Assembly: GCA_038040445.1 (NCBI GenBank)
Contig: JBBPIG010000005.1
Span: 223,447-287,446, forward strand
Direction: 5' to 3'
DNA: 64,000 bases
From: Acidobacteriota bacterium
GTDB lineage: Bacteria; Acidobacteriota; Blastocatellia; UBA7656
Below the pieces are notes generated by a model, which saw only the letters and a list, made by a program, of their open reading frames with translations, made no database searches and was not told the origin of the DNA. The translations under genes were made by a program, and so were the position numbers. Below, in pieces: positions 44,801-53,500 of this stretch; position 1 is the stretch's first letter, and the number at the start of each line of letters is the position of its first letter.

Positions 44801-46104
44801 AGCTCCGTCACGACATTCCAGTGACAAAGCTTCTCACGATCATGCCCGCTGACGTGCCGGCAAAGAGCTGGTCTTCTCTCTTTGTCCAAGAACGCAGTCG
44901 CCTGATCAGCCGACCAAATGTCCAACACCTCAACGGGCAATGCTACGCAAGCCTGCTTTTCTTTGAGTTCTCCATCGTCCGCCAAGAGGTAAGCCTCTTC
45001 CGAAATACGATCGTCGAACGCCTCTTCAACCGCTGTTGCGCAGCTGCCTTCCAACGAGCTGTCTTCGCGGTCAACGTCCGGGAAGAGACCATACCCCTTG
45101 GATCGCTGCTCAAGGTCCAGATCGGTTCGCCTTAACCATGCAAGCATTGTTTCGGCGGCCAGTTCGCCCGCACGCTGTAATAACCAACGGTTGGTCGGCG
45201 ATGTCTCGGGCTCTTTGATCTTGACCCGGGCGGGGTCTTGGATGAACGGGGCATTACACGCAAACGGAAGCGGAGTTTCTACGCCCGTCGGAAGGATAAC
45301 GAAGAGCCGACCCTTCATTCCCAAAACTATCTCGACCTGACACGGAGGGAAGTCGGTCTCTTCTTCAGACGAGAGCATTCGCTCTTGTCGAATCTCATCG
45401 AGCGCTTCTGCGGGGAAGCCTTGCTCTGGCGAGCGCACGAGCAAATACTTCACAGTTGGCGAGGTCGACAGTTCCATCCAATCGGAGTTGGAGACCGGAC
45501 CGCACCCCGTACTAACCCACTCAACCTCGTGATCCCCAACCTGGAGTAGACGGATGTGGCGAAAGAAGAGGAGCGAGAGAGGATTCTTCAACCATTCCTG
45601 TAGATTCTTTTCGATCTGATGGCGACGCCGTTCATCATTTATTGCGACCCGTATTTCGGTTTGGGTAGGGGTGGTGCTTGTGCACTCGTCCCAAATTGGC
45701 TGGGTGAACCGCTTTCGCCGGAAAAGCACCGATAGTGTCGGTGTTACCAGCTTCACCTCTTCGCCAAGACTAAACGTGCTCTTGAATCCAACTCCGCGAA
45801 AGCCAATTGTGTGCAATGCGCGCTTGTTTGAGTAACCAAATCGACATAGCGACGTGAAGTGTTCTTTTGTGAAGTCGTCGCCATTGTGTGTAAAAATAAA
45901 CTCATCATCCTTGATGTCAACGAAAGCTTTCGTAGCACGCGCGTCATCGGCATTCTGAAGCAGCTCCGACAAGACGTGGCGTGGACTTTGAACTTGCTTA
46001 AAGAGCAAATGCCAGGGGCCGGCAAGTTCCGGGTCGTCCTCCAATTGATCCCAACGTTGGGCAGCGCTGTTACGAATATGTTCGAAGTAATGTGGCGGCA
46101 TCAT
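41896..46104 (-). CDS. GHKL (sacsin/Hsp90-like) ATPase, large defence-operon protein
   Basis: The 1402-residue protein has a GHKL ATPase domain at the N-terminus: ELLQNADDA (Glu47, Asn51, Asp54), HNGDDF near 73 and TIGFRGVGFKS near 100-109. These correspond to the N-box, the G1 motif and the G2 box of sacsin-type ATPases. The long middle is mostly alpha-helical without a familiar motif. Near residue 1240-1300 an acidic Ser/Glu linker leads to a C-terminal domain (YFWPKEHCL, LEISGRQL-like segment) with probable nucleic-acid or nuclease-associated character. It starts at the ATGA overlap with the helicase stop. GHKL ATPases occur in several defence systems; the precise role is unknown. Confidence 0.8.
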   Translation of the reverse strand: MMPPHYFEHIRNSAAQRWDQLEDDPELAGPWHLLFKQVQSPRHVLSELLQNADDARATKAFVDIKDDEFIFTHNGDDFTKEHFTSLCRFGYSNKRALHTIGFRGVGFKSTFSLGEEVKLVTPTLSVLFRRKRFTQPIWDECTSTTPTQTEIRVAINDERRRHQIEKNLQEWLKNPLSLLFFRHIRLLQVGDHEVEWVSTGCGPVSNSDWMELSTSPTVKYLLVRSPEQGFPAEALDEIRQERMLSSEEETDFPPCQVEIVLGMKGRLFVILPTGVETPLPFACNAPFIQDPARVKIKEPETSPTNRWLLQRAGELAAETMLAWLRRTDLDLEQRSKGYGLFPDVDREDSSLEGSCATAVEEAFDDRISEEAYLLADDGELKEKQACVALPVEVLDIWSADQATAFLDKERRPALCRHVSGHDREKLCHWNVVTELKKPDILAVLESSHPPKPKTWRQMLSLWVYIATGHHYYGHAGVRIVPAQGKEVLYAAKEVVRLGEKKLLQSQEDWEFLAKYLLVLNQNWLRFLADQRRNAEERGDHSLGEQVKAAYRVLDGLSLESPSEINQLFEQVATGVFGKECSLVDCIKLAQISAALGAAAGEQFKFVTRDRFLRSTNHGVIFDKSTRVEGLVDEKWAQAHMLHPDYSKDFRSCTESEWTQWISSGRAGLLSFVQLRQVQKRVWGRPEVLKIIRERGFKGEPYFRYVTNEFSIDDWDFEGDHWVHWHAAAKEDPSLWGRIVSSILSQAQYYGSKRASATVYQIATTGSKGLITHDALLATWILKLSAVPCLQDTHGFYHQPSDLLCRTPETESLLDVEPFVNARLDTEANRPLLIKLGVRDKPTGPHRILDCLRALAKAEKPPVHEVEKWYRRLDQMLDTCSSDDFATVKRAFATEKIILTAAGGWARTAGVFQMADEEDAPGAATVLPSVRDLTLWRKVSVEERPTADLAIAWLKSLPSEKSLSSDESRRVVSLLSRHPERIWNECRHWLNLAGEWTPVQGLAYGMSMQSLVSWANLFQPIKQQTADLRRISADTTELAPFSHLPSLASCIEDRFQKPLIIPGASQRKPWLVQLGTELCRIHLDDENETRRIRQLAARLAHTQWQNASVLETVPYIDGKPAGTSRRVDVLWKETLLYVEDRPIARLARPVAQELGRVFERREIQDALKICFERSPDFVSEYLEDSFKLVPSDELDNSQNGLKSHGSDSSSEVESSDSASSGAPVTEVVTPSKVDGSGSETSYDLVEESDEEVDSEEEDAGEADSTPRVPRTSSKPSKPSLIERFARALGYSKDGADRFYHSDGSWIAKTSDSAFPWERRSASGELLCYFWPKEHCLRREPLQVEADVWALCENFPELYALILLDIDGRPVEISGRQLGTMCSAGELTLHPATYRLVYAEDHAP

Positions 46105-49100
46105 CCCGGATGCTCCGATCGTGCAACCAACTCAGCTAAGCTGTAGTTAACGCTCGTCACGCCGAAGTCAGGTTCGCGCTGGAACGGACTGCGTACGTAG
46201 TGGACGCGGTGATCGTCGCCCGAAAGGAACTCCACAATGGCAAGAATGAAGTCTTCAGGTTTGTTCAGGGAATAGAGTATTTCGTTTTTGGTAACGGTGA
46301 TGGTGTCAGCACCGGTAACGCGTCCCTTCACCTCGATGAATCGAAGCTTGCCAGTGCCGGGGACGCGACTCTCGATGTCGTAGCCGAGCTTCTCAAACTC
46401 GCGGTCGGTCGGTTCGAAGCCTAGGCGGCGCTCGACGTCCATGATGACGGCGCGCGCTCGCGCGGCGCTGGCCTGCGTATCGATAGGCGCAGTCCGAGCG
46501 GGCATCGCCCGGCCAGTCATGGCAGCGAGCAAACCAATCGGCATAACCAGCAGGCCTCCGAGAACCACGGGTGGCAGCGGAGAAATTTGAGCTTCGAGCT
46601 TAAGATCTTCAAGGCGCTTCTGAAGCCGCCCCTGGAGATTATCGGCACGCTTGCGGGCCTCTCCCGAGTTGAGTCGGGCATTGGGCTTCCCAGCCTGCTC
46701 CTGAAGCTTAAGCTCTTCGGCACGATGGTCCCAGTAAGTGATTTCCTTTATCAGCCGGTCTTTCACCGCCGCCTCGGTCTTCGCGATCAGTGCGAGCTTG
46801 GCTCCGCGAACCTCCGCCAGGTGCTCCGGTACAACGTGAGCCACAGCATAGCCCTGCGCCTCTCGCTCCACTTCGCGCGTGATCCACTCGCATTCCGGCC
46901 GATCAAGGATCGCGTCCACACCCGGCTCGCCCTCGGCTAGCGGACGGTAGTCGAGATAGGGGGCGTAATGCATATTCTTCGTTGCGCCATCCGCGTCCAG
47001 CTCGACATATAGCATCCGCTTGGAAACGACACGGCGTTCGCCTGACCGCGTGAGGCTCGCATCCTGAATCGCATGCTCAAGATAGAAGAGAATGCGCGGC
47101 CTGGTGCCGGAGTCGCGCTCATCCACCAGCACAGCGCCGCGCCTCAAGAGGTCCCGGTGTCGCTCGAGAGTGAGATCGATGACCGAGTCCAGTAGCGGAT
47201 GTCCGGGGCAAATGAACGCAGCAAGTGGTTGACCCTGCGGCGCGACCAGCAACTTCTCGAATGCGATGCGTTCGTAGCGCGGCAACACAGGCTCGCCGAT
47301 CCCGATCAGGCGGTCGCGGTTGCGCACGGGGGCAGGTACATGTGTGATTTCGTAGCGGCGTGGTTCGCGCTGCTTGGCCGATCCGCCAAGTCGCTGGAAG
47401 GCTTCGTGAAAGAAGGACTCTATGTAGTGAGGTTGAAGGCGGCGTGCCTCGGCGCGTTCCATATCTTCGCGGATGCGATGAACCCGGCTTGCGTCCATGG
47501 CATCGTGGGCTAACGCCCGTTCTTCGAGCAGGTCCTGGAGCTGGCCTCGGTCGAGTGCGTGTTCAAGCACGGTCGTCAGGCGCGCGCGCACCTCGGGCCG
47601 ATCGCCGTAACGAATCGCTTCAATAAGTAGGTCGCGCAAGGCGCGCCCCTCGAACTGGAGCTTGCCCAGCACGTCGAACACCTGGCCGCCAAGGGACTGA
47701 CGAGCCTGTTCCAGCTTTTCCAGCAGCTTGCGATAGACATCGCCCTCGCGAGTCTCTTCGGCCACCAGGTTCCACAGATGGCATACCTCGGTCTGGCCAA
47801 TACGATGGATTCGGCCGAAGCGTTGCTCAAGCCGGTTTGGGTTCCACGGAAGATCGTAGTTGACCATCAGGTGTGCGCGCTGGAGATTGATACCTTCGCC
47901 GGCGGCGTCTGTGGCAAGGAGCACCTGCACCTCGGGGTCGTGCTTGAAAGACTCCTGCGCCTTCCTGCGTTCTTCGCGGCCCATGCCGCCGTGGATCATC
48001 ACCACAGCCTCCGTGCGGCCGAGCAGCGTGGTAATGCGGCTCTCGAGGTAGTTCAGCGTATCGCGGTGTTCGGTGAAGAGGACCAGTTTCTGATGCGGCG
48101 ACGGCGTGGGCGGAGGAATCTCACCGGAGCCGTAGGGGGTTATCGGGTCACCCACACGATTGCCGATGGCCGCGGTGGTGAAGATTTCACCGAGAAGGCT
48201 TGCCAGCTCGCGCCATTTGGTATCCGTGCCGCTGCGACGAACGCCGAGAGCAAGCGACTCCAGGCGCTTCAGGGTTTCTATCTCCGCCTTCAACTCGGCG
48301 ATGGAGCGCGCGGCAGTCGCTTGGTCGAGGATCTCCTCCTCGGCGGCTTCGACCTCGTTGTCCGGCGCGTCTTCCAGATCCTCGACATCCTCGGCGTCGA
48401 GAGCTGGAAGAGCGAGCGTAAGAACCTCCGCAACCTGGCCTCCGCGCTGGAGCACTTCGAGTTCGCGCAGGCGGCTCTCGAGTCGTTCACGCCGGCGACG
48501 CAGCGATTGGTAGATGGCTTCGGGTGAGGAGGCTAGGCGACGCTGGAGGATCGTGAGCGCGAAGCCGACAGTGCCTGCGCGCCGGTCGTTCTCAAGGGCC
48601 TCGACGCGGTTGAACTCCTCGCGAACATAATCAGTGACTGCTTTGTAGAGCTGCGCCTCGGGCTCCGAGAGCTTGTAAGGCACCGTGTACGCGATGCGCT
48701 CCGGAAAGAGAGGCGTCCCGTCGAACTTGAGCAGGCTCTCCTTCACCATCCGGCGCATCAAGTCTGACACGTCGACCGCGTGCACGCCGTCCCGAAACCG
48801 GCCTTCGAAGCGATCGCCGTCAAGCAGCGCCATGAAGAGCTGGAAGTCTGCCTCCTTCCCGTTGTGCGGCGTAGCCGTCATCAGCAAGAAGTGTCGCGTG
48901 AGAGTCGAGAGGAGCTGACCAAGCCGATAGCGCTTGGTGTACTTGATTTCGCCACTGAAGACCGTGGCCGACATCTTGTGCGCTTCGTCGCAGACCACGA
49001 GATCCCAGCGGCAATCCGGAGCCTGAAGCTTTTGCTGCACGTCCTCGTTGCGCGAGAGCTTGTCGAGGCGCGCAATGACAAGATTGGTTTCCAAGAACCA

Positions 49101-49682
49101 GTTGCCGGTGCGAGCGGCTTCGAGTTTGTCGTTGGTCAGAATTTCAAAGGGGAGATGGAATCGACGGTAGAGCTCGTCCTGCCACTGCTCCGCCAAGCTG
49201 CCGGGACAAACCACGAGGCAACGTTGCAAGTCCCCGCGGGCGATCAACTCCTTCATCAGGAGTCCGGCCATGATTGTCTTGCCGGCGCCGGGATCGTCAG
49301 CGAGCAGGAATCGGAGAGGTTGGCGCGGAAGCATTGCCTCATAGACTGCCGTGATCTGATGAGGGAGAGGATCGACTAGTGACGTGTGCACGGCCAGCAC
49401 AGGGTCGAACAGGTGCGCTAGCCTGATCCGGTGTGCTTCGGATACAAGGCGGAAGAGGCTCCCTTCGCCATCGAAGCTCCAAGGCCGCCCCTGCTCTACT
49501 ATCTCTATCCGAGGTTCGTCGTGACGATACAGTAACTCATTCGCCACCTTGCCAGAGGGTGTCTTGTATGTAAGCTCAAGGGCCTCGGACCCGAACCACT
49601 GGGCGTTCACAACTGTGACCAGCGAGTCGGGGAGAATGCCGCTTACGGCTGCGTTGGGCCGCAGCTCTTCGAGTTTAGACAT
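46101..49682 (-). CDS. SNF2/SF2 helicase with C-terminal DUF3883
   Basis: The first gene of the operon encodes 1193 residues. Walker A (DDPGAGKTIMAGLL) lies near residue 128, DEAHKMSATVF near 228, TPHNGKEADFQ near 270, and motifs V/VI (LLATDAAGEGINLQ, RFGRIHRIGQ) near 570-640. The last 130 residues are DUF3883 (FEPTDREFEKLGYDIESR, LRFIEVKGRV), which resembles a nuclease fold with the ExK element. A coiled-coil rich part lies between them. This is the helicase of Hma-like loci and is close to DrmD of DISARM. It probably translocates on foreign DNA. The start at ATG 49682 is followed by a plain SKLEELRP N-terminus. Confidence 0.9.
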   Translation of the reverse strand: MSKLEELRPNAAVSGILPDSLVTVVNAQWFGSEALELTYKTPSGKVANELLYRHDEPRIEIVEQGRPWSFDGEGSLFRLVSEAHRIRLAHLFDPVLAVHTSLVDPLPHQITAVYEAMLPRQPLRFLLADDPGAGKTIMAGLLMKELIARGDLQRCLVVCPGSLAEQWQDELYRRFHLPFEILTNDKLEAARTGNWFLETNLVIARLDKLSRNEDVQQKLQAPDCRWDLVVCDEAHKMSATVFSGEIKYTKRYRLGQLLSTLTRHFLLMTATPHNGKEADFQLFMALLDGDRFEGRFRDGVHAVDVSDLMRRMVKESLLKFDGTPLFPERIAYTVPYKLSEPEAQLYKAVTDYVREEFNRVEALENDRRAGTVGFALTILQRRLASSPEAIYQSLRRRRERLESRLRELEVLQRGGQVAEVLTLALPALDAEDVEDLEDAPDNEVEAAEEEILDQATAARSIAELKAEIETLKRLESLALGVRRSGTDTKWRELASLLGEIFTTAAIGNRVGDPITPYGSGEIPPPTPSPHQKLVLFTEHRDTLNYLESRITTLLGRTEAVVMIHGGMGREERRKAQESFKHDPEVQVLLATDAAGEGINLQRAHLMVNYDLPWNPNRLEQRFGRIHRIGQTEVCHLWNLVAEETREGDVYRKLLEKLEQARQSLGGQVFDVLGKLQFEGRALRDLLIEAIRYGDRPEVRARLTTVLEHALDRGQLQDLLEERALAHDAMDASRVHRIREDMERAEARRLQPHYIESFFHEAFQRLGGSAKQREPRRYEITHVPAPVRNRDRLIGIGEPVLPRYERIAFEKLLVAPQGQPLAAFICPGHPLLDSVIDLTLERHRDLLRRGAVLVDERDSGTRPRILFYLEHAIQDASLTRSGERRVVSKRMLYVELDADGATKNMHYAPYLDYRPLAEGEPGVDAILDRPECEWITREVEREAQGYAVAHVVPEHLAEVRGAKLALIAKTEAAVKDRLIKEITYWDHRAEELKLQEQAGKPNARLNSGEARKRADNLQGRLQKRLEDLKLEAQISPLPPVVLGGLLVMPIGLLAAMTGRAMPARTAPIDTQASAARARAVIMDVERRLGFEPTDREFEKLGYDIESRVPGTGKLRFIEVKGRVTGADTITVTKNEILYSLNKPEDFILAIVEFLSGDDHRVHYVRSPFQREPDFGVTSVNYSLAELVARSEHPG

Positions 49683-49708
49683 GAACTAACCCTTGTTCGG
49701 ATGCTAGA

Positions 49709-49722
49709 GCTTGATATCAAGC
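49709..49722. promoter_or_regulatory. 14-bp perfect palindrome upstream of the defence operon
   Basis: GCTTGATATCAAGC lies 27 nt upstream of the helicase start. It is a perfect palindrome in the leader and may be an operator for a repressor that is not obvious in the window. Confidence 0.5.
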
Positions 49723-49759
49723 GAAGCCGAGAGCTACCGCGGGATCAAACAACATTCAA

Positions 49760-49787
49760 ATCTTAACAGAGTTAGATGTCGTGCCAA
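49760..49787 (-). promoter_or_regulatory. candidate sigma70-type promoter for the defence operon
   Basis: On the minus strand TTGGCA and TAAGAT are separated by 16 nt, about 80-100 nt before the helicase start. Both boxes deviate from consensus, so support is weak. Confidence 0.35.
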
Positions 49788-49845
49788 AGATGATTCATCT
49801 TGCATGTAGCTTGTACACCTGATTTCACTCTCGCCAAAGGTAACA

Positions 49846-50110
49846 GTCCGTTAACGCTTTTATCCTCTTGCCTCGGCCCGTCACATTCGTAAGCGGACCT
49901 ACTGATCTACTAGCCCACCATTCCTCCTCTCCTTTCTCTTGCTTGCTCCCCTTTCTCGGACTTTCCTGCGCCACCCCGTGTGTCAACTCGCGCAAACTAC
50001 AACGCGAGTCCTCCACTTCGTTCCGGCCCTGCGGGTGACACACGAGGCCCCGCCGCCAGGTTCTGTCCTTTAAGGGGAACAAGCACTTAAGAAAGCTTTT
50101 TTTAACGGAC
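49846..50110. promoter_or_regulatory. nested inverted repeats upstream of the small plasmid-type gene
   Basis: Outer arms GTCCGTTAA (49846-49854) and TTAACGGAC (50102-50110) enclose CGTGTGTCA (49977-49985) with TGACACACG (50036-50044), and inside them ACTCGCG (49986-49992) with CGCGAGT (50003-50009) around a 10-nt loop. All three pairs are perfect. Such nesting in noncoding DNA could mark an oriT, a single-strand promoter or an RNA leader. The stretch 49788-50163 has no gene that I accept. Confidence 0.65.
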
Positions 50111-50163
50111 AACTCCGCCCGATCGCGTGAGTTCGTTTCATGCCAACTCGAAAGGAGACTTAC

Positions 50164-50463
50164 ATGTCAGAGACTCAATCGCAGATCAAACAACCCTTGT
50201 TCGCACTCGGCAGGCTTGTTGCCACGCCCGGCGCTTTGGAACTTCTAACACGCTCAGAGCAGACACCCGTGGAGTTTCTATCTCGACACACGCGCGGAGA
50301 CTGGGGCGAGTGCTGTCCTGAAGACGCCACCGAGAATGACTTTTCAGTCAAAGCCGGTTTTCGAGTCTTCAGCGTCTACCGCACGCGCAGTGGCGAAAAG
50401 CTTTGGGTCATTACTGAAGCCGACCGGAGCGTAACAACGCTGCTCTTGCCGAGCGAATACTAA
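50164..50463 (+). CDS. plasmid-associated small protein upstream of the strawberry-notch gene
   Basis: A 99-residue protein behind AAAGGAGA (50150-50157). The sequence (LFALGRLVATPGALELLTRS, EFLSRHTRGDWGECC, EKLWVITEADRSVTTLLLPSEY) belongs to a small family that I recall from plasmids and ICEs. The function is unknown. It lies 75 nt before the strawberry-notch gene on the same strand and probably shares its transcript. Confidence 0.8.
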   Translation: MSETQSQIKQPLFALGRLVATPGALELLTRSEQTPVEFLSRHTRGDWGECCPEDATENDFSVKAGFRVFSVYRTRSGEKLWVITEADRSVTTLLLPSEY

Positions 50464-50538
50464 GACTCAAACGGGCTAGAAAGCGCGCCAACGCCTCTAG
50501 CCCAAAACACCGACCTTCAACGACTAGGGAGAAAATCG

Positions 50539-53500
50539 ATGCTCAGACAAGAATCTCTCACTGACGTTTCGCACGCGCCAACCGCACCCGCCACCCTTGA
50601 TTGTGACCTGCTCGGAGGGACAGAGAGCCTGATCGAAGAGATCAAACAACGCTTGCTCGCCGGTCAGTCAGTCAACAATCGCACGCTTACAGAGATTGCC
50701 GACCGAGTGTATGGCGGCAGCCGCGCGCGAGGTACTTACACCGCAAGAGATGCGTACGACGCGACAGAAACAGCCGTCAACAAGCTGCTCGAAACACAAG
50801 CGCGCGAGTTAATGACAATGACTGTGCCCGATGCGCTCAGTCAGACATTACGACCCCTCACCGAGCGCTTACCCAGGCAATCAGACCGAACACGTGAGCA
50901 AGTACAGTTTCAGCAATTCTCAACACCGCCCGCACTCTCTTACATCGCCGCTCGACTCTTGAATGCTTCACCAACTGACGTTGTGCTTGAACCATCAGCA
51001 GGAACAGGCAGCCTTGCGATATGGCCGCGCGCTATAGGTGCTCGCGTAGTATGTAATGAAATAAGCACGCGCCGCCGCATGCTCCTCGACCATATAATAG
51101 GATTTGAGACACACCAGGTAGATTCCGAATTCATTCACGATATGCTCGACTCAGAAATAAGACCGACCGCAGTTCTGATGAATCCACCATTCAGCGCCAC
51201 CGGCGGACGCGTAAACGCTAACCGAATGATCTACGGGGCTCGACACGTAGAAAGCGCGCTCAGACGATTGCAGCAAGGCGGCCGACTGCTCGCGATTGCG
51301 AGCGAAGCTATGAGCTTCACCCGACCTGCGTTTAGCGATTGGTGGAAGGTATTAACCTCGACTTACAACGTGCGCGCCAACTTTCATCTGACCGGCAATG
51401 AATATGGCAAGTACGGGACGGGCTACGGTCTGCAGATTCTTGTTATCGACAAGACCGACCCCACACCCGGCAACTATTGGGAGCAGCGGCTTAGCAACAT
51501 CAATTGGGGTGAAGCAGACAACCTCGAGAGTCTATGGGAGTCACTCAAAGACCTAGCAACGCGCGAGACGAACAAGGCAGACGAGAGCGATAACGCGGAG
51601 TCACTCAACAAGACTCTTTTCGTTGCCTACACCCCAGCCAGGTTGAAAGGCGGTAAGCCTCACCCTGCGCCGATCGTAGAGTCAGCTTCAATGGCTGCTG
51701 TACAGCCACCGGAGATAACCTACAGGCCGCACCTTTCGCGCGAGATCGTAACCGAAGGGCGCTTGTCAGACATTCAGCTTGAGCGTGTCATCTACGCTGG
51801 ACAGCGCCACGAGCAACGACTACCCGATGGCTCACGAGCGGGCTACTACGTTGGCGATGGTACGGGAGTCGGCAAAGGCCGCATTCTTGCCGGTATCATC
51901 CTGGACAACTTCAACCAAAATCGAAAGCGCGCCCTCTGGCTATCGGTCAACAATGACTTGCTCGAATCCACAAGGCGAGACCTTAACGACTTGGGCGCTG
52001 ATATAGCCCTCTCGCGCATTAATGACTATTCACCAGCCGACGACATTACTTTGCCGGAAGGAGTCATCTTTAGTTCTTACTCTTCGCTTATCGCGGCGGC
52101 CAAGAACGGCGCGCGCCGATTCGATCAGATACAACGCTGGCTAGGGACAGACGGCGTTGTCATTTTTGATGAAGCCCACAAAGCAAAGAATGCGCTCGCC
52201 GGCGGTCGCGGGGAACCTACGCAAACCGGACAGGCTGTAATCGATCTGCAAGACGCCACTCGGAACGCCGAGTATAGAATTGTCTATTCCAGCGCAACGG
52301 GAGCAACCGACGTTCGTAACATGGCTTATATGGTTCGACTCGGCTTGTGGGGCGACATGACTTCCTTCCCAGGCGGCTTTAGTCAATTCTTGACCGAGAT
52401 AGACGCGGGCGGAGTCGGAGCGATGGAGATGATCAGCCGCGACCTCAAGGCCCTGGGCGTCTACGCGTCCGCCTCAATCAGCTTTGGCAAGTGCACGCGA
52501 TCCGGTAAGTCCGTCGAATATCGAGAGCGCATTCACTATCTGACCCCGCAGCAACGTGAGATGTATAACCACGCGGCGGACGCTTGGCAGGTTGTCATGC
52601 AGAACATCGGCGAGGCGCTTGGCATCACAAACGGAGGCAGACGCGCACGCGCTAACGCGCTCAACAAGTTTTGGGGAGACCATCAGAGATTTTTTCGACA
52701 AGTTATCTCCGCGTTCAAAGTGCCAACAGTGATCGGAGAAACAGAGAAGGCGGTTAGAGAGGGTAAATCGGTTGTCATTTCTCTTGTTGGCACCGGAGAG
52801 GCAAGAACGCGAGAGCAGGTAGCAAGAGCCAAAGCAGCAGGCGGAACGCTTGAAGACCTGGACTTCAGTCCGCGTGAAGTCATAGCCAACATGGTCGACC
52901 GTGGTTTTCCGACTACGCTATATCGCGACGTGACAGACCCGATAACCGGTAAGACCTTCCAGGAGCCGGTACGAGACGCGGACGGCAACATAGTACAGAG
53001 CCGCGCAGCAATCGAGATGAAGCAAGCACTCATAGACGGACTGTCAGCGCTAGAGCTTCCCGAAAATCCGCTCGATCAGCTTGTCAACCACTTCGGAGAA
53101 AGTGACGTTGCGGAACTCACCGGGCGAACCCGGCGCTTGATTCGCGACTCCCGCACCGGTCGCGTCGAATACCGTAAGCGCGCGCCAGAAGGAATTCCGA
53201 TGCAGAACGTGAACGTGTATGAGATGGCGCAGTTTCAACAAGGCAAGAAGCGAATTGCGATAATCTCGGATGCCGCATCAACCGGAATTTCACTGCACGC
53301 TTCTAATCGCGAAGCGAATCAACAGCGGCGTGTACACATAACGCTTGAACTAGGTTGGAGCGCGGATAAGCAGATGCAGACGTTTGGCCGCACACACCGA
53401 TCCGACCAAGCGATACCGCCCGAGTATGTATTGCTTTCAACAGAACTAGGCGGAGAAAAACGTTTTTCGTCTACGATCGCCCGGAGGCTTGGCAGCCTTG

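Noticed and set aside
47778..48527. A 249-residue plus-strand ORF
   Set aside because: Antisense to the SNF2 helicase, whose motifs are continuous on the other strand.
31458..49682. BREX or DISARM as the label for the minus-strand operon
   Set aside because: There is no PglZ or Lon-type gene for BREX and no DrmA/DrmB (DUF1998) for DISARM. Only the helicase and DUF499 parts are shared.
49825..50112. A 95-residue minus-strand ORF
   Set aside because: It lies across the nested inverted repeats, has no ribosome site, and reads as Arg/Lys/Ser-rich noise.
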